Positions 49,188 to 57,990 of a stretch of 64,000 bases of DNA are shown piece by piece (positions within the stretch are counted from its first letter, which is position 1; every line of letters starts with the position of its first letter). The notes beneath the pieces were generated by a model. It had not been told where the DNA came from. It saw only the letters and a program-made list of their open reading frames with translations, and searched no databases. The stretch lies in assembly GCF_019249295.1 (NCBI RefSeq), contig NZ_JAESDH010000007.1, forward strand, positions 124,001-188,000. The letters are read 5' to 3'. The position numbers and the translations under genes were made by a program. The DNA is from Alteromonas antoniana (lineage in GTDB: Bacteria > Pseudomonadota > Gammaproteobacteria > Enterobacterales > Alteromonadaceae).

Positions 49188-49236
49188 TGAATACGTATGC
49201 AGTCGATTGCTCCTTTTTCATACTAAGCGCTAGTAT
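49188..49236 (+). promoter_or_regulatory. operator-like palindrome and promoter of the second TonB receptor gene
   Basis: TGAATACGTATGCA (49188-49201) is identical to the upstream copy. A candidate -35 TTGCTC (49207-49212) starts 5 nt after it, then an 18-bp spacer and -10 TAGTAT (49231-49236). Position just upstream of -35 is more typical of activation than of simple repression. Confidence 0.65.
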
Positions 49237-49313
49237 TCATAGTTGAACCATAATAGGCCGTTCATTAAGCGGTAGAAGAAACGGCCAACTATAAAAAAAG
49301 GAATGGGACACCC

Positions 49314-52300
49314 ATGAAAACATTCAGACCCAGCACCATCATGGCTGCCTTGATGGCAAGTGGGCTTGCGTATGTCTCGCAGCCTGTATATGCCCAGGAG
49401 GCTGAATCAGAGGAGAATACTCCTGATGAAGAGGTCATCGAGCGTATTGAAGTTAGAGGCTTTAGTACCAGCCTCATCCAGTCACTAAACCAGAAACGTT
49501 TTAGCGATACTGTGTCAGAGCAGATTTCTGCGGACGATTTAGGCGGCTTGCCGGATGTGTCTATGGCAGATGCGTTAACGCGACTGCCAGGTATCTCAGC
49601 AGTGCGTACAGGCGGTCAGGCAGCGGAAATCAATATCCGTGGTCTTGCTGGCGATTTTGTTTTTTCTACACTCAATGGAAGGGAACAGGTATCCACCAGC
49701 GGTAGCCGCGCGATTGAGTTCGACCAGTATCCGTCTGAGCTAATAAACTCGGCTGCGGTATATAAATCGCCAAAAGCATCCCTGATTGAAGGTGGCGTTG
49801 CCGGTACGGTCGAGCTGCAGACAGCGAGTCCGCTGGCCATCGAAGAACAGCATAAGTTCAGTGCAAATATCCGTGGTATGTACAACGACCGCGCCAGCGA
49901 AATACCGGATGCAGAGGAGTATGGTCACCGCATCAGCTTCTCGTATCAGGGAAAATTTATGGATGACACGGTTGGCGTGTCTTTGGGTTACGCCCGCCTG
50001 TTCCAGCCCAGCGTTTCTACTCAGTTTGTTGGCCTGGCCTATAACGGTGAGGTGGATGTCGATGGTGTCGAAGGTGACATGGACAACGTTGGCAGCGAGT
50101 GCCCTGAGTGCGAGCTCATCAGCGAAGGCTTTGAGATGCAGCATAAAGGCGGTGAAGAAACCCGCGACGGTTATATGGCTGCGTTTGAATGGGCCCCCGT
50201 AGAAAACTTTACGCTGAAAGCGGATGCGTTTGTTTCCAAATTTGATTCTGAAGCGTTTGCCCGTGGTTACCGTGTGAAGCTCGGTGGTGTTAATGCCGGT
50301 ATTACTAATCCTGTTATCGTCAATAACAGCGTGATTGGTGGCACGTTTACCCGTACCGACAGCAGTTTTACCCGTGTTGAAATGGTGAATGATGATAATC
50401 AGGATTTCGATCAGGTCGAAAGCTACGGCATTAAGGCCGACTGGCAAATCACGGACAATCTGGCTGCGCAGTTTGACGTATCACTGTCTAAAGCAGAAAG
50501 TAATTTCCGAAATGGTTTGTTATGGTCACTGGTATCTGAAGATGCCGATGCTGCCAGCCCGACCTTTGACGAAAATGTACAGATTTCTTATCTGTTGAAT
50601 GGATTAAACCTGCCTGACCTGGCATTTAATCAGGCGGATGCATTCTCTGATATCGACCGTGTTATGGTCAGTAAGTACGGGATTTACCCTTACGAAAACG
50701 AAGATGAGTTGAATGCGTATCGGGTAGATTTCCAATATTACGTTGATATGCCGCTGTTCTCCTCGTGGGAGTTTGGTTACCGTTATTCTGATCGCGATTA
50801 CAGTAATGACCGTTCAGTCTTTGAGTTTGGTAATGATGGTGGTTTCTCTGCCAGCCAGCCTCCACTTCGACTGACTCAGGATATGGTTGATGTAGTGAAC
50901 TGGTCGGGCGATTTCGGCTATTTCCCAAGTTATCTATCCGTAGATCTGAACAATGCACTTAATGCCTGGTTCCCTGGCGGTATTCCTCAGCCAGCGCAAA
51001 CCTGGGGGCCGGGGGCAGCCGGTGTCATTAACGGTCCTGGCACAGGCCCGGCAACCGCTTGGTCGGTACAGGAAAGCGGCGACGTTTTCGAAACCGTGAA
51101 TGCCGCATATCTGATGGCAAATATTAATACTGAAATTGGCGATATTCCGGTTTCCGGTAATGTGGGGGTTCGTTATGTGCGTTCCAAACAACGTTCGACC
51201 ACACTGCAGCGGGCAACACGATTCGTTACCGATCCTGAAACGGGCACGTCGGTTGAGGTGAGTGATCCTAGCGCCGGTGCGCAAAATATCACTGACGAAG
51301 TCGGCCTGATAAACAACTTTTATCGTCCGACAATTTTGTCACACGAATTCACAGATATTCTGCCTTCAATCAACCTGAACTTTAAACTAACCGATGCAAC
51401 GCAGCTTCGTGTAGCTGCTGCGAAAGTCATGGGGCGGGCACCGATAAACCGCTTTGCAGCCAACTCATCAACGAATGTGGAAGAGGTAGCTGCAACCATG
51501 GATCGCGATTCAGGCGAAGTTACCCTGTCTAACCCCACAGCGAAAATTAATGGCTCGGCACGCAACAGCCCGTATCTGGATCCGTTCTACGCGACTCAGT
51601 ATGACGTGTCGTGGGAGTACTACTTCCAGGATACCGACGGTGCGCTCATCGTTGCGGCGTTCTATAAAGATATTGAATCGTTTATCGAGAACATTGCCAT
51701 CGAACCCTATGACTTCGAGGGCAACGGATTTACCGTGCCCAGCGAAATTGAAGTACCGGTATTCCTTGAACCTGAGTTCTCAGGTCAGGAGCCTGAACTG
51801 GCACGTGATGCCAATGGCGATCCTATCTTTGTCTCTGTACCGACAGAAAACGGCCGCTACGAGACTGCAATCAACAATGCTGAGGGTGGATATATCCGTG
51901 GTCTGGAAGTCGCCTACACGCAAATTTACAGCATGTTGCCAGGTATGTGGTCAGGTTTGGGGATCAGCGCGAGTTACTCTTACACCGAAAGTGAAATCCA
52001 GCGCACCCTGAGTGACGGCGTGTTCTCCAGTCGCTTGCCTGGATTGTCTGAGAACGTGGCAACAGTAACGCTGTTCTGGGAGTACGAGGGTTTCGAAACC
52101 CGCGTATCAGGCCGTTACCGTGATGCGTTTGTCTCTGAGCAGGTTGCGGTTAACGACCAGACGGTAAACTTCGATGATGAACTGGTCATTGATTATCAGG
52201 CCTCATACGAGATTAACGACAATATGAGTGTGCTCTTCCAGGTAAACAACGTTACCGACGAGCCTACCAAAAGTTATTTCACTTCACCTGAACAAACAGG

Positions 52301-52355
52301 AACGATTCAGTTCTTCGGAACGCAATACTTCCTGGGGATGACGTACACGCTATGA
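49314..52355 (+). CDS. TonB-dependent receptor, second of the glucan-utilisation block
   Basis: Outer-membrane receptor of 1013 residues with a signal peptide (cleavage after VYA, near residue 27), a TonB-box-like IERIEVRGF, a plug domain (SADDLGGLPDVSMADALTRLPG, INIRGLAGDFVFSTLNGREQ) and a long barrel ending YFLGMTYTL. It belongs to the same subfamily as the first receptor but is clearly diverged. It shares the promoter motif and the start-region leader with it. Its stop overlaps or abuts the frame of the pullulanase gene, so receptor and enzyme are probably one transcript. Substrate is inferred as branched alpha-glucan. Confidence 0.9.
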   Translation: MKTFRPSTIMAALMASGLAYVSQPVYAQEAESEENTPDEEVIERIEVRGFSTSLIQSLNQKRFSDTVSEQISADDLGGLPDVSMADALTRLPGISAVRTGGQAAEINIRGLAGDFVFSTLNGREQVSTSGSRAIEFDQYPSELINSAAVYKSPKASLIEGGVAGTVELQTASPLAIEEQHKFSANIRGMYNDRASEIPDAEEYGHRISFSYQGKFMDDTVGVSLGYARLFQPSVSTQFVGLAYNGEVDVDGVEGDMDNVGSECPECELISEGFEMQHKGGEETRDGYMAAFEWAPVENFTLKADAFVSKFDSEAFARGYRVKLGGVNAGITNPVIVNNSVIGGTFTRTDSSFTRVEMVNDDNQDFDQVESYGIKADWQITDNLAAQFDVSLSKAESNFRNGLLWSLVSEDADAASPTFDENVQISYLLNGLNLPDLAFNQADAFSDIDRVMVSKYGIYPYENEDELNAYRVDFQYYVDMPLFSSWEFGYRYSDRDYSNDRSVFEFGNDGGFSASQPPLRLTQDMVDVVNWSGDFGYFPSYLSVDLNNALNAWFPGGIPQPAQTWGPGAAGVINGPGTGPATAWSVQESGDVFETVNAAYLMANINTEIGDIPVSGNVGVRYVRSKQRSTTLQRATRFVTDPETGTSVEVSDPSAGAQNITDEVGLINNFYRPTILSHEFTDILPSINLNFKLTDATQLRVAAAKVMGRAPINRFAANSSTNVEEVAATMDRDSGEVTLSNPTAKINGSARNSPYLDPFYATQYDVSWEYYFQDTDGALIVAAFYKDIESFIENIAIEPYDFEGNGFTVPSEIEVPVFLEPEFSGQEPELARDANGDPIFVSVPTENGRYETAINNAEGGYIRGLEVAYTQIYSMLPGMWSGLGISASYSYTESEIQRTLSDGVFSSRLPGLSENVATVTLFWEYEGFETRVSGRYRDAFVSEQVAVNDQTVNFDDELVIDYQASYEINDNMSVLFQVNNVTDEPTKSYFTSPEQTGTIQFFGTQYFLGMTYTL

Positions 52356-52426
52356 AACTAACAACCTTAATAGAAACCGCGTGGAATACGACGTCAATGA
52401 AAAGAATGACACCGGAGCAACAACCT

Positions 52427-55400
52427 ATGTGTAACAGAAACCGGGCATTCGGGCTTTTTGCCTTAATGCTGACAACAATGGTGCTTGCAGGCTGTGGCGG
52501 CTCGGACGTTGAGTCCGGTAGCAGCAACCTGCTGACCTGTGATGCACCTAATGTACCTGATGCCAGTGGGACTGAGTGTGTGGCCCCGCCGCCAATTGAG
52601 TGTGATCCACCTACAGTACCAAACGAAACTAACGATGCCTGCGTAGTGGGAGCTGATCCTTCACTGCCTGATCCGGTTTTCTTCCCGGGCGATAACCAGG
52701 CTGTGCTGTATTACAACCGTGCTGCGGTGGATGCGGACAACTCGTCTAACGATGCTGCGTATGACGGCTGGCGCCTGCATACCTGGAACAACGACGAGTG
52801 TGACGCCTATGCCGATTCGGATACCGATTGGGCTGCAGGTCGTCAGCCAACCGGTATCGATCCGAATTACGGTGCATACTGGGTACTGGAATTGAAGGAA
52901 GGTTATGGCAGCTGTCACAACTTCATTATCCATATCGGCACCGAAGACTCCGGGAAAGAACTTGGCGGTGGCGATTTCAAAGGCTCACTGGTTCAGGACG
53001 ATGAAACCTACACCCGAATGAACTTTACATTGTCAGGTGAGCCGGTAGTGTTTGAGTATCCGATTATGTCATTAGGTCCACAGCCTGTTGATATAGAAGG
53101 GCTTGCCGCACACTGGCTTGATACCAATACGCTGCTTTGGGATACGCCGGAAGGTGTGAATACTGTGAAGCTACATTATTCCGCTGCCGCCGATCTTGAA
53201 ACCTCTCTGGAAGAAGGCCTAAACGGCACCGCTGTCGAGCTGGAAATGGCAGAGCTGACGGACGAGCAGGCTGCAATCGCGCCGCACTTATCTGGTATGA
53301 CTGCCTGGTATGGCGAGTGGGAAGTCGCCGATGCAAAGGCCGTCATGAAAACCCAGGCGGTTCTGGGAGGATATGACTCTGAAGGTACGCTGGTTGCAGC
53401 AACCGGTATCCAGATGGCGAATGCCATCGATCAGGTCTACACCACGGGCGAAGCCGATGCTGACGAAGCCATGCTGGGGGCTGTGTATACCGACACAGGG
53501 ATTACCGCGGCGGTATGGGCGCCAACCGCGCAAAATGTTCGCTTGCTGTCGTACAACGACAATAAAGCACTGGCGGCGTCTTATGATATGACGCTGAATG
53601 AAGACAGCGGTGTGTGGTCTTACGAAGGGTCAATGGACCTGGACCGTACCCTGTACCGTTATGAAGTGACAGTCTATCACCCTATAACCGATAGCATTGA
53701 GACACTGCGTGTGACCGACCCGTATTCGGTTTCTCTGACCACTAATGGTCGCTTCTCACGCTTTGTGAATCTGAATGATGATGACCTGAAACCGGAAGGC
53801 TGGGAAGATCATATGGTGCCAACCATTGAGAACCCGGAAGATGCGGTTATTTACGAAGGGCATATTCGTGATTTCAGTGCCCGTGACATGTCAACCTCTG
53901 AAGTCAACCGTGGTAAATACCTGGCGTTTACAGAAGAAGGTACAGCGCCGGTAATGCACTTGCAGAAACTGGTGGATGCGGGTCTTAACTATTTCCACGT
54001 ATTGCCTGCAAATGATATTGCTACCATTGATGAAGATCCGGCTAACACCATCGATCTTTACAGCACCGTCGGTGAGCTGTGCGTACTGAACCGCAACGCG
54101 GCAGTATGCGATGAAGAAGCCAGTGGTGCCGTATTGATTGATGTATACAACAGCTACGATCCGTTGTCAGAGGCCGCCAAAGCGCAGCAACTGACCAATG
54201 ATCTGCGCGGTGTCGACACCTTCAACTGGGGTTATGATCCTCACCACTTTAATGCGCCAGAAGGCAGTTATGCGTCAAGTGCAGAAGGGGTTGAGCGAAT
54301 TATCGAAATGCGTGCGATGAACCAGGCACTGCATGAAATGGGGCTGCGTGTGGCACTTGACGTGGTGTACAACCACACCAATGCGTCGGGTGTATTCCCG
54401 AAATCGGTATTGGATAAAGTGGTCCCGGGCTACTACCACCGTTATGAGGTTGACTCTGGTGCCATCGTTCGCGAAACCTGCTGTGATGATACCGAGCCGC
54501 GCAATGTCATGATGGAAAAATTCATGCATGACTCTCTGATGATGTGGACCGAACAGTATAAGTTCGACGCCTTCCGTTTTGACATTATGAGTCAGGCCAC
54601 CGTGGACACCATGGTACGTCTGCGTGATGCCGTACAGGCCATTGACCCCGACAACTATTTCTACGGCGAGGGCTGGACGAAAATCGACCGTGGGTATGAG
54701 CAGGCGAACCAGCTGAATATGGCCGGAACGGAAATCGGTACTTATAACGACCGTATTCGTGAAGCTATCCGCCAGGGCAATATCTTCAACCCTGACAGTG
54801 ATGCAGCACTGAGCGACCAGGATCGTCTGAAAATCGGCATGGCCGGTACGCTAAGTAACTACATTCTGAATACGTCCGGCGACGTTGACAGTGCGGGCAG
54901 CAATTTAGGTGGCTATGCCACTGATCCGGCTGACATTATCAACTATGTTTCAAAACACGATAATGAAACGCTGTGGGATCAGTTTAACTACACCTTACCT
55001 ATGGATCTGACGCTGGCGGAACGTGTTCGTGCACAGAACATTGGTATTGGTCTGCCGCTGATGTCGCAGGGTATTCCCTTCCTGCAAATGGGCGGTGACA
55101 TGCTGCGCTCGAAGTCTATGGACCGCAACAGCTATGACTCAGGCGACTGGTTTAACTACGTAGATTTTACCTATCAAACCAACAACTGGAATGTGGGTCT
55201 GCCACCGGCACAGGACAACGAAGCGCGCTGGGAGGAAATGGGTGAATTTATTTATTCGCCAGAGCGTGCTGCATCCATGTCAGACATTGAGTTTGCGTCA
55301 AACGTCTTCAACGAATATTTGAGCATTCGTATGGAAAGCCCGCTGTTCAGACTGACCACCGGGCAGGCGATTATTGACCGTGTTGGCTTCCATAATCTGG

Positions 55401-56773
55401 GACGGCGTCAGCAACAAGGCCTGATTGCCATGTCTATCGATGACGGTATCACTCCGGATTCAGACCAGATGCTGGCTGACTTGGATCCGATGAATGACGC
55501 GATCATGGTAGTGGTAAACACAGGCTATGAAGAAAAGTCCATCATGGTGAACACGGCAACAGGGTTTGAGCTTCATATGACACATATGAACTCGGTAGAT
55601 CCGACTGTTCGTGGTGCTTATTTCACCGAAGGTACCGGCGATGATGAAGGTAACGGTACCTTTACCGTGCCGGCGCTGACCATGGCAGTGTTTGTGAAGC
55701 CACAAATGGGCGCACAGGGCTACGGCTTGTCAGCACTGGCGACGGCAGGGGCTCCGGATGTTGTACCTTACGGCGATACGGTGGTGTATCTGCGCGGCGG
55801 TATGAATGACTGGGGTACCAGCGATGCGTTTGAATACGCCGGTGGTGGTGTGTATCAGGTTGCGGTAGCACTAACTGCTGATACCACCTACGAATTCAAA
55901 GTGGCTGCAGAAGACTGGGGCGATCCTTCAGGGGTGAACTTCGGTGCACGTGATGGTGACCCACAGGAAGTTATCGCGAAAGAAGAGAAGGTACTGGCTG
56001 TTAGCAATAACAACCTGATATTTACTCCTGCTGCAGATGCGACGTATCTGTTCACCGTGGATGCCTCTGATAAAGAAGCGCCTGTTCTTACAGTGGAAAA
56101 TGAGGACCTGTACGCAGACACAACCGTGTACGTGCGTGGTGGCTTCAATGGTTGGGGTACAGACAATGCGCTGACCCATCAGGGTGGACGCATTTATTCC
56201 ACGCCGATTGACCTGGCGGTGGGCAGCTATGAGTTCAAAGTTGCTACTGACGACTGGTCGACGGTGAACCTGGGGGCCTTCTCAGGTGATGACGCAGACA
56301 GAGTGGTGACGCTGGGTGAGGACACGTTCCTGGCACCTACTGACAACAACCTGGTGATCGACATCGAAAGTGAAGAATCCTATGTATTCATTTTTGATGT
56401 GACTTCGGTGGAAGAGCCAAAACTGCGTGTATTTAAAGAGGAGTTTTGGGGCAATACACCGGTCTTCCTTCGCGGTGGTATGAATGGATGGGGGATTGAT
56501 AATCCGTTCATGTACCAGGGGGCGGGTGTGTATACCGTTGACATCGACCTGAGTGCCGGGGCTACAGAGTTTAAGGTTGCTTCCGAAGACTGGTCGACGG
56601 TTAACCTGGGGAACCCGGATGGTGAAACCAGTAATGCGGTGACGCCAGACAGCCCGAAATCTATCGCCACCAGCAACAACAACCTGCTGATAGATGTACC
56701 TGCGGGTACCTATGAGTTCAAGGTAGAAGGACCGGATGGTGGAAGTCCCACACTGACAGTGACGGAGAAATAA
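52427..56773 (+). CDS. pulA: surface lipoprotein pullulanase with three C-terminal modules
   Basis: Debranching enzyme that cleaves alpha-1,6 bonds in pullulan, starch or glycogen. A lipobox LAGC ends the signal peptide. Then come a Pro/Cys-rich linker, a pullulanase-associated module (about 95-210), a CBM48-like module (AVWAPTAQNVRLLSY), and the GH13 barrel. The barrel has FNWGYDPHHFNAPEGSY, DVVYNHT, FRFDIMS (nucleophile D719), YGEGW (acid/base E748) and SKHDNETL (D845). The C terminus carries three 113-residue repeats starting near 55776, 56116 and 56455, each with RGGMNGWG and EFKVA.DDWSTVN-like motifs, probably glucan-binding. The ATG at 52427 suits a lipoprotein; an earlier ATG at 52352 overlaps the receptor stop. 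Confidence 0.92.
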   Translation: MCNRNRAFGLFALMLTTMVLAGCGGSDVESGSSNLLTCDAPNVPDASGTECVAPPPIECDPPTVPNETNDACVVGADPSLPDPVFFPGDNQAVLYYNRAAVDADNSSNDAAYDGWRLHTWNNDECDAYADSDTDWAAGRQPTGIDPNYGAYWVLELKEGYGSCHNFIIHIGTEDSGKELGGGDFKGSLVQDDETYTRMNFTLSGEPVVFEYPIMSLGPQPVDIEGLAAHWLDTNTLLWDTPEGVNTVKLHYSAAADLETSLEEGLNGTAVELEMAELTDEQAAIAPHLSGMTAWYGEWEVADAKAVMKTQAVLGGYDSEGTLVAATGIQMANAIDQVYTTGEADADEAMLGAVYTDTGITAAVWAPTAQNVRLLSYNDNKALAASYDMTLNEDSGVWSYEGSMDLDRTLYRYEVTVYHPITDSIETLRVTDPYSVSLTTNGRFSRFVNLNDDDLKPEGWEDHMVPTIENPEDAVIYEGHIRDFSARDMSTSEVNRGKYLAFTEEGTAPVMHLQKLVDAGLNYFHVLPANDIATIDEDPANTIDLYSTVGELCVLNRNAAVCDEEASGAVLIDVYNSYDPLSEAAKAQQLTNDLRGVDTFNWGYDPHHFNAPEGSYASSAEGVERIIEMRAMNQALHEMGLRVALDVVYNHTNASGVFPKSVLDKVVPGYYHRYEVDSGAIVRETCCDDTEPRNVMMEKFMHDSLMMWTEQYKFDAFRFDIMSQATVDTMVRLRDAVQAIDPDNYFYGEGWTKIDRGYEQANQLNMAGTEIGTYNDRIREAIRQGNIFNPDSDAALSDQDRLKIGMAGTLSNYILNTSGDVDSAGSNLGGYATDPADIINYVSKHDNETLWDQFNYTLPMDLTLAERVRAQNIGIGLPLMSQGIPFLQMGGDMLRSKSMDRNSYDSGDWFNYVDFTYQTNNWNVGLPPAQDNEARWEEMGEFIYSPERAASMSDIEFASNVFNEYLSIRMESPLFRLTTGQAIIDRVGFHNLGRRQQQGLIAMSIDDGITPDSDQMLADLDPMNDAIMVVVNTGYEEKSIMVNTATGFELHMTHMNSVDPTVRGAYFTEGTGDDEGNGTFTVPALTMAVFVKPQMGAQGYGLSALATAGAPDVVPYGDTVVYLRGGMNDWGTSDAFEYAGGGVYQVAVALTADTTYEFKVAAEDWGDPSGVNFGARDGDPQEVIAKEEKVLAVSNNNLIFTPAADATYLFTVDASDKEAPVLTVENEDLYADTTVYVRGGFNGWGTDNALTHQGGRIYSTPIDLAVGSYEFKVATDDWSTVNLGAFSGDDADRVVTLGEDTFLAPTDNNLVIDIESEESYVFIFDVTSVEEPKLRVFKEEFWGNTPVFLRGGMNGWGIDNPFMYQGAGVYTVDIDLSAGATEFKVASEDWSTVNLGNPDGETSNAVTPDSPKSIATSNNNLLIDVPAGTYEFKVEGPDGGSPTLTVTEK
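55776..56760 (+). repeat. three tandem repeats within the pullulanase gene
   Basis: Three units of about 339 bp begin near 55776, 56116 and 56455. Each encodes a module opening with V(Y/F)(L/V)RGG(M/F)N(D/G)WG and continuing with EFKVA and an NNNL motif. The third is slightly shorter and ends the protein. Confidence 0.85.
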
Positions 56774-57124
56774 TCTTTCATCACTAATGCAAAAAAGCCG
56801 CTGTTGAGCGGCTTTTTTTTGCCTGATGTGAAAGTCTCCTTCTCAATTATATCCCTGTTCCCCAAGTTGAAAAAAAGTCGATGTAATGAATCGATAAATC
56901 TCGCTTTCGCAATGCTTTCATCCTCGCGATGATTGTCGCGTCTGGTTGGACCAGATTTTGCAGTACCTGAATAAGTATTCCAGTCGTGCCATTGATGAAC
57001 AGATATCTATTAGTTGTCTGTAGCAACGTGAAAACAAGGTGCGCAGTTTGTAAGTGGCGTTATGTAAGCCCGTAACGTCCGTTTCAGATTAAGTAAAAAC
57101 TACATGGCCAAAAGGAGAGATGTC
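56774..57124. other. 351-bp intergenic region upstream of the patatin gene
   Basis: Apart from the pullulanase terminator I see no gene or repeat. It presumably carries the promoter of the patatin-like gene, which I cannot place. The TGAATACGTATGCA palindrome is not present. Confidence 0.45.
56791..56820 (+). terminator. terminator after the pullulanase gene
   Basis: AAAAAAGCCGCT (56791-56802), GTTG loop and AGCGGC followed by eight T. A strong terminator closing the receptor-pullulanase unit. Confidence 0.92.
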
Positions 57125-57964
57125 ATGAAAAAAGCATTGGTTGTAGAAGGTGGCGCCATGCGTGGTATTTTCGCAGCAGGCGTACTGGATACGTTTATGA
57201 CGAAAAACCATTATGACTTTGATTTTGCCATTGGTGTATCAGCAGGTGCGACAAACCTGTCTACATACGTAACGCGCACGCCGGGCTTAAGCAAAACGAT
57301 AATCACAGACTACGCGACCAAGAAAGAATTTTTCAGCCCGCTGCGGTTTATCAAAGGCGGACACATGACCGATGTTCACTGGCTGTGGCACCAATGTAAG
57401 GATGCGCTTCCCCAATGTTGTGCGTCGCCAAAAAGTGACATGCCGCTGTATGTGGGTGTTACAAATGTGGATACCGGCGAGTGTGAATATCCTCGCGTGA
57501 CAGCGGCCAATATTGATGAACTGATGGTCGCCTCGTGTGCAATTCCCACAGCCTATCGTGAGCAGCCCAAAATTGGAGATAATCGCTATACCGATGGTGG
57601 TGTTGCTGATGCCATTCCGGTGCGAAAAGCGTATGAGATGGGGGCAAGGGATATAACCGTGATCCTGTCGCAGCCTCTTGGTTTTAGTAAACCTACCATG
57701 AAGGCAGGGTGGCTAATGGAAAAGCTATACGGTAATCAGCCCATGCTGTTGCAGACACTGGTGCGCAGACCAGACGTTTATAATGAGACGCTGGCGTTTT
57801 TACGCAATCCACCAAAGGATTGCAAACTGACCGTTATTGCCCCTGATGCCGCGTTCAAAGTGAAGCGGCTGACGATGGACAAGGTTAAGCTGGCGCTGGG
57901 CTATCGAAATGGAGTGAATGCCGCCCGTCGCGCACTGGGCGTTTTGAAACGCAAGGCGGCCTGA
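57125..57964 (+). CDS. patatin-like phospholipase (YjjU-like)
   Basis: A 279-residue lipid hydrolase of the patatin family using a Ser-Asp dyad. The oxyanion loop is GGAMRG near the N terminus, the nucleophile Ser39 is in GVSAG (37-41), and the Asp157 partner is in TDGGVADAIPV. No signal peptide is seen, so it is cytoplasmic. Overall it resembles E. coli YjjU. The ATG at 57125 follows AGGAGA by 7 nt; an ATG 21 bp upstream lacks a ribosome site. The natural lipid substrate is unknown. Confidence 0.9.
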   Translation: MKKALVVEGGAMRGIFAAGVLDTFMTKNHYDFDFAIGVSAGATNLSTYVTRTPGLSKTIITDYATKKEFFSPLRFIKGGHMTDVHWLWHQCKDALPQCCASPKSDMPLYVGVTNVDTGECEYPRVTAANIDELMVASCAIPTAYREQPKIGDNRYTDGGVADAIPVRKAYEMGARDITVILSQPLGFSKPTMKAGWLMEKLYGNQPMLLQTLVRRPDVYNETLAFLRNPPKDCKLTVIAPDAAFKVKRLTMDKVKLALGYRNGVNAARRALGVLKRKAA

Positions 57965-57990
57965 ACCACATTATTACAGATTGGTATTAA

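Larger units (their letters stand above)
48835..49313. other. 479-bp region between the two receptor genes
   Basis: It contains a hairpin, the terminator of the first receptor, the IS5-like relic, and the promoter of the second receptor. I see no protein gene. Confidence 0.6.

Noticed and set aside
49740..50447. 235-codon minus-strand frame inside the second TonB receptor gene
   Set aside because: Antisense to a conserved plug/barrel region, with no domain or start signal.
57125..57964. Patatin-like gene as part of an anti-phage (CBASS-type) operon
   Set aside because: No cyclase, ubiquitin-like or other defence gene is adjacent; it resembles housekeeping YjjU and stands alone between pulA and hut genes.
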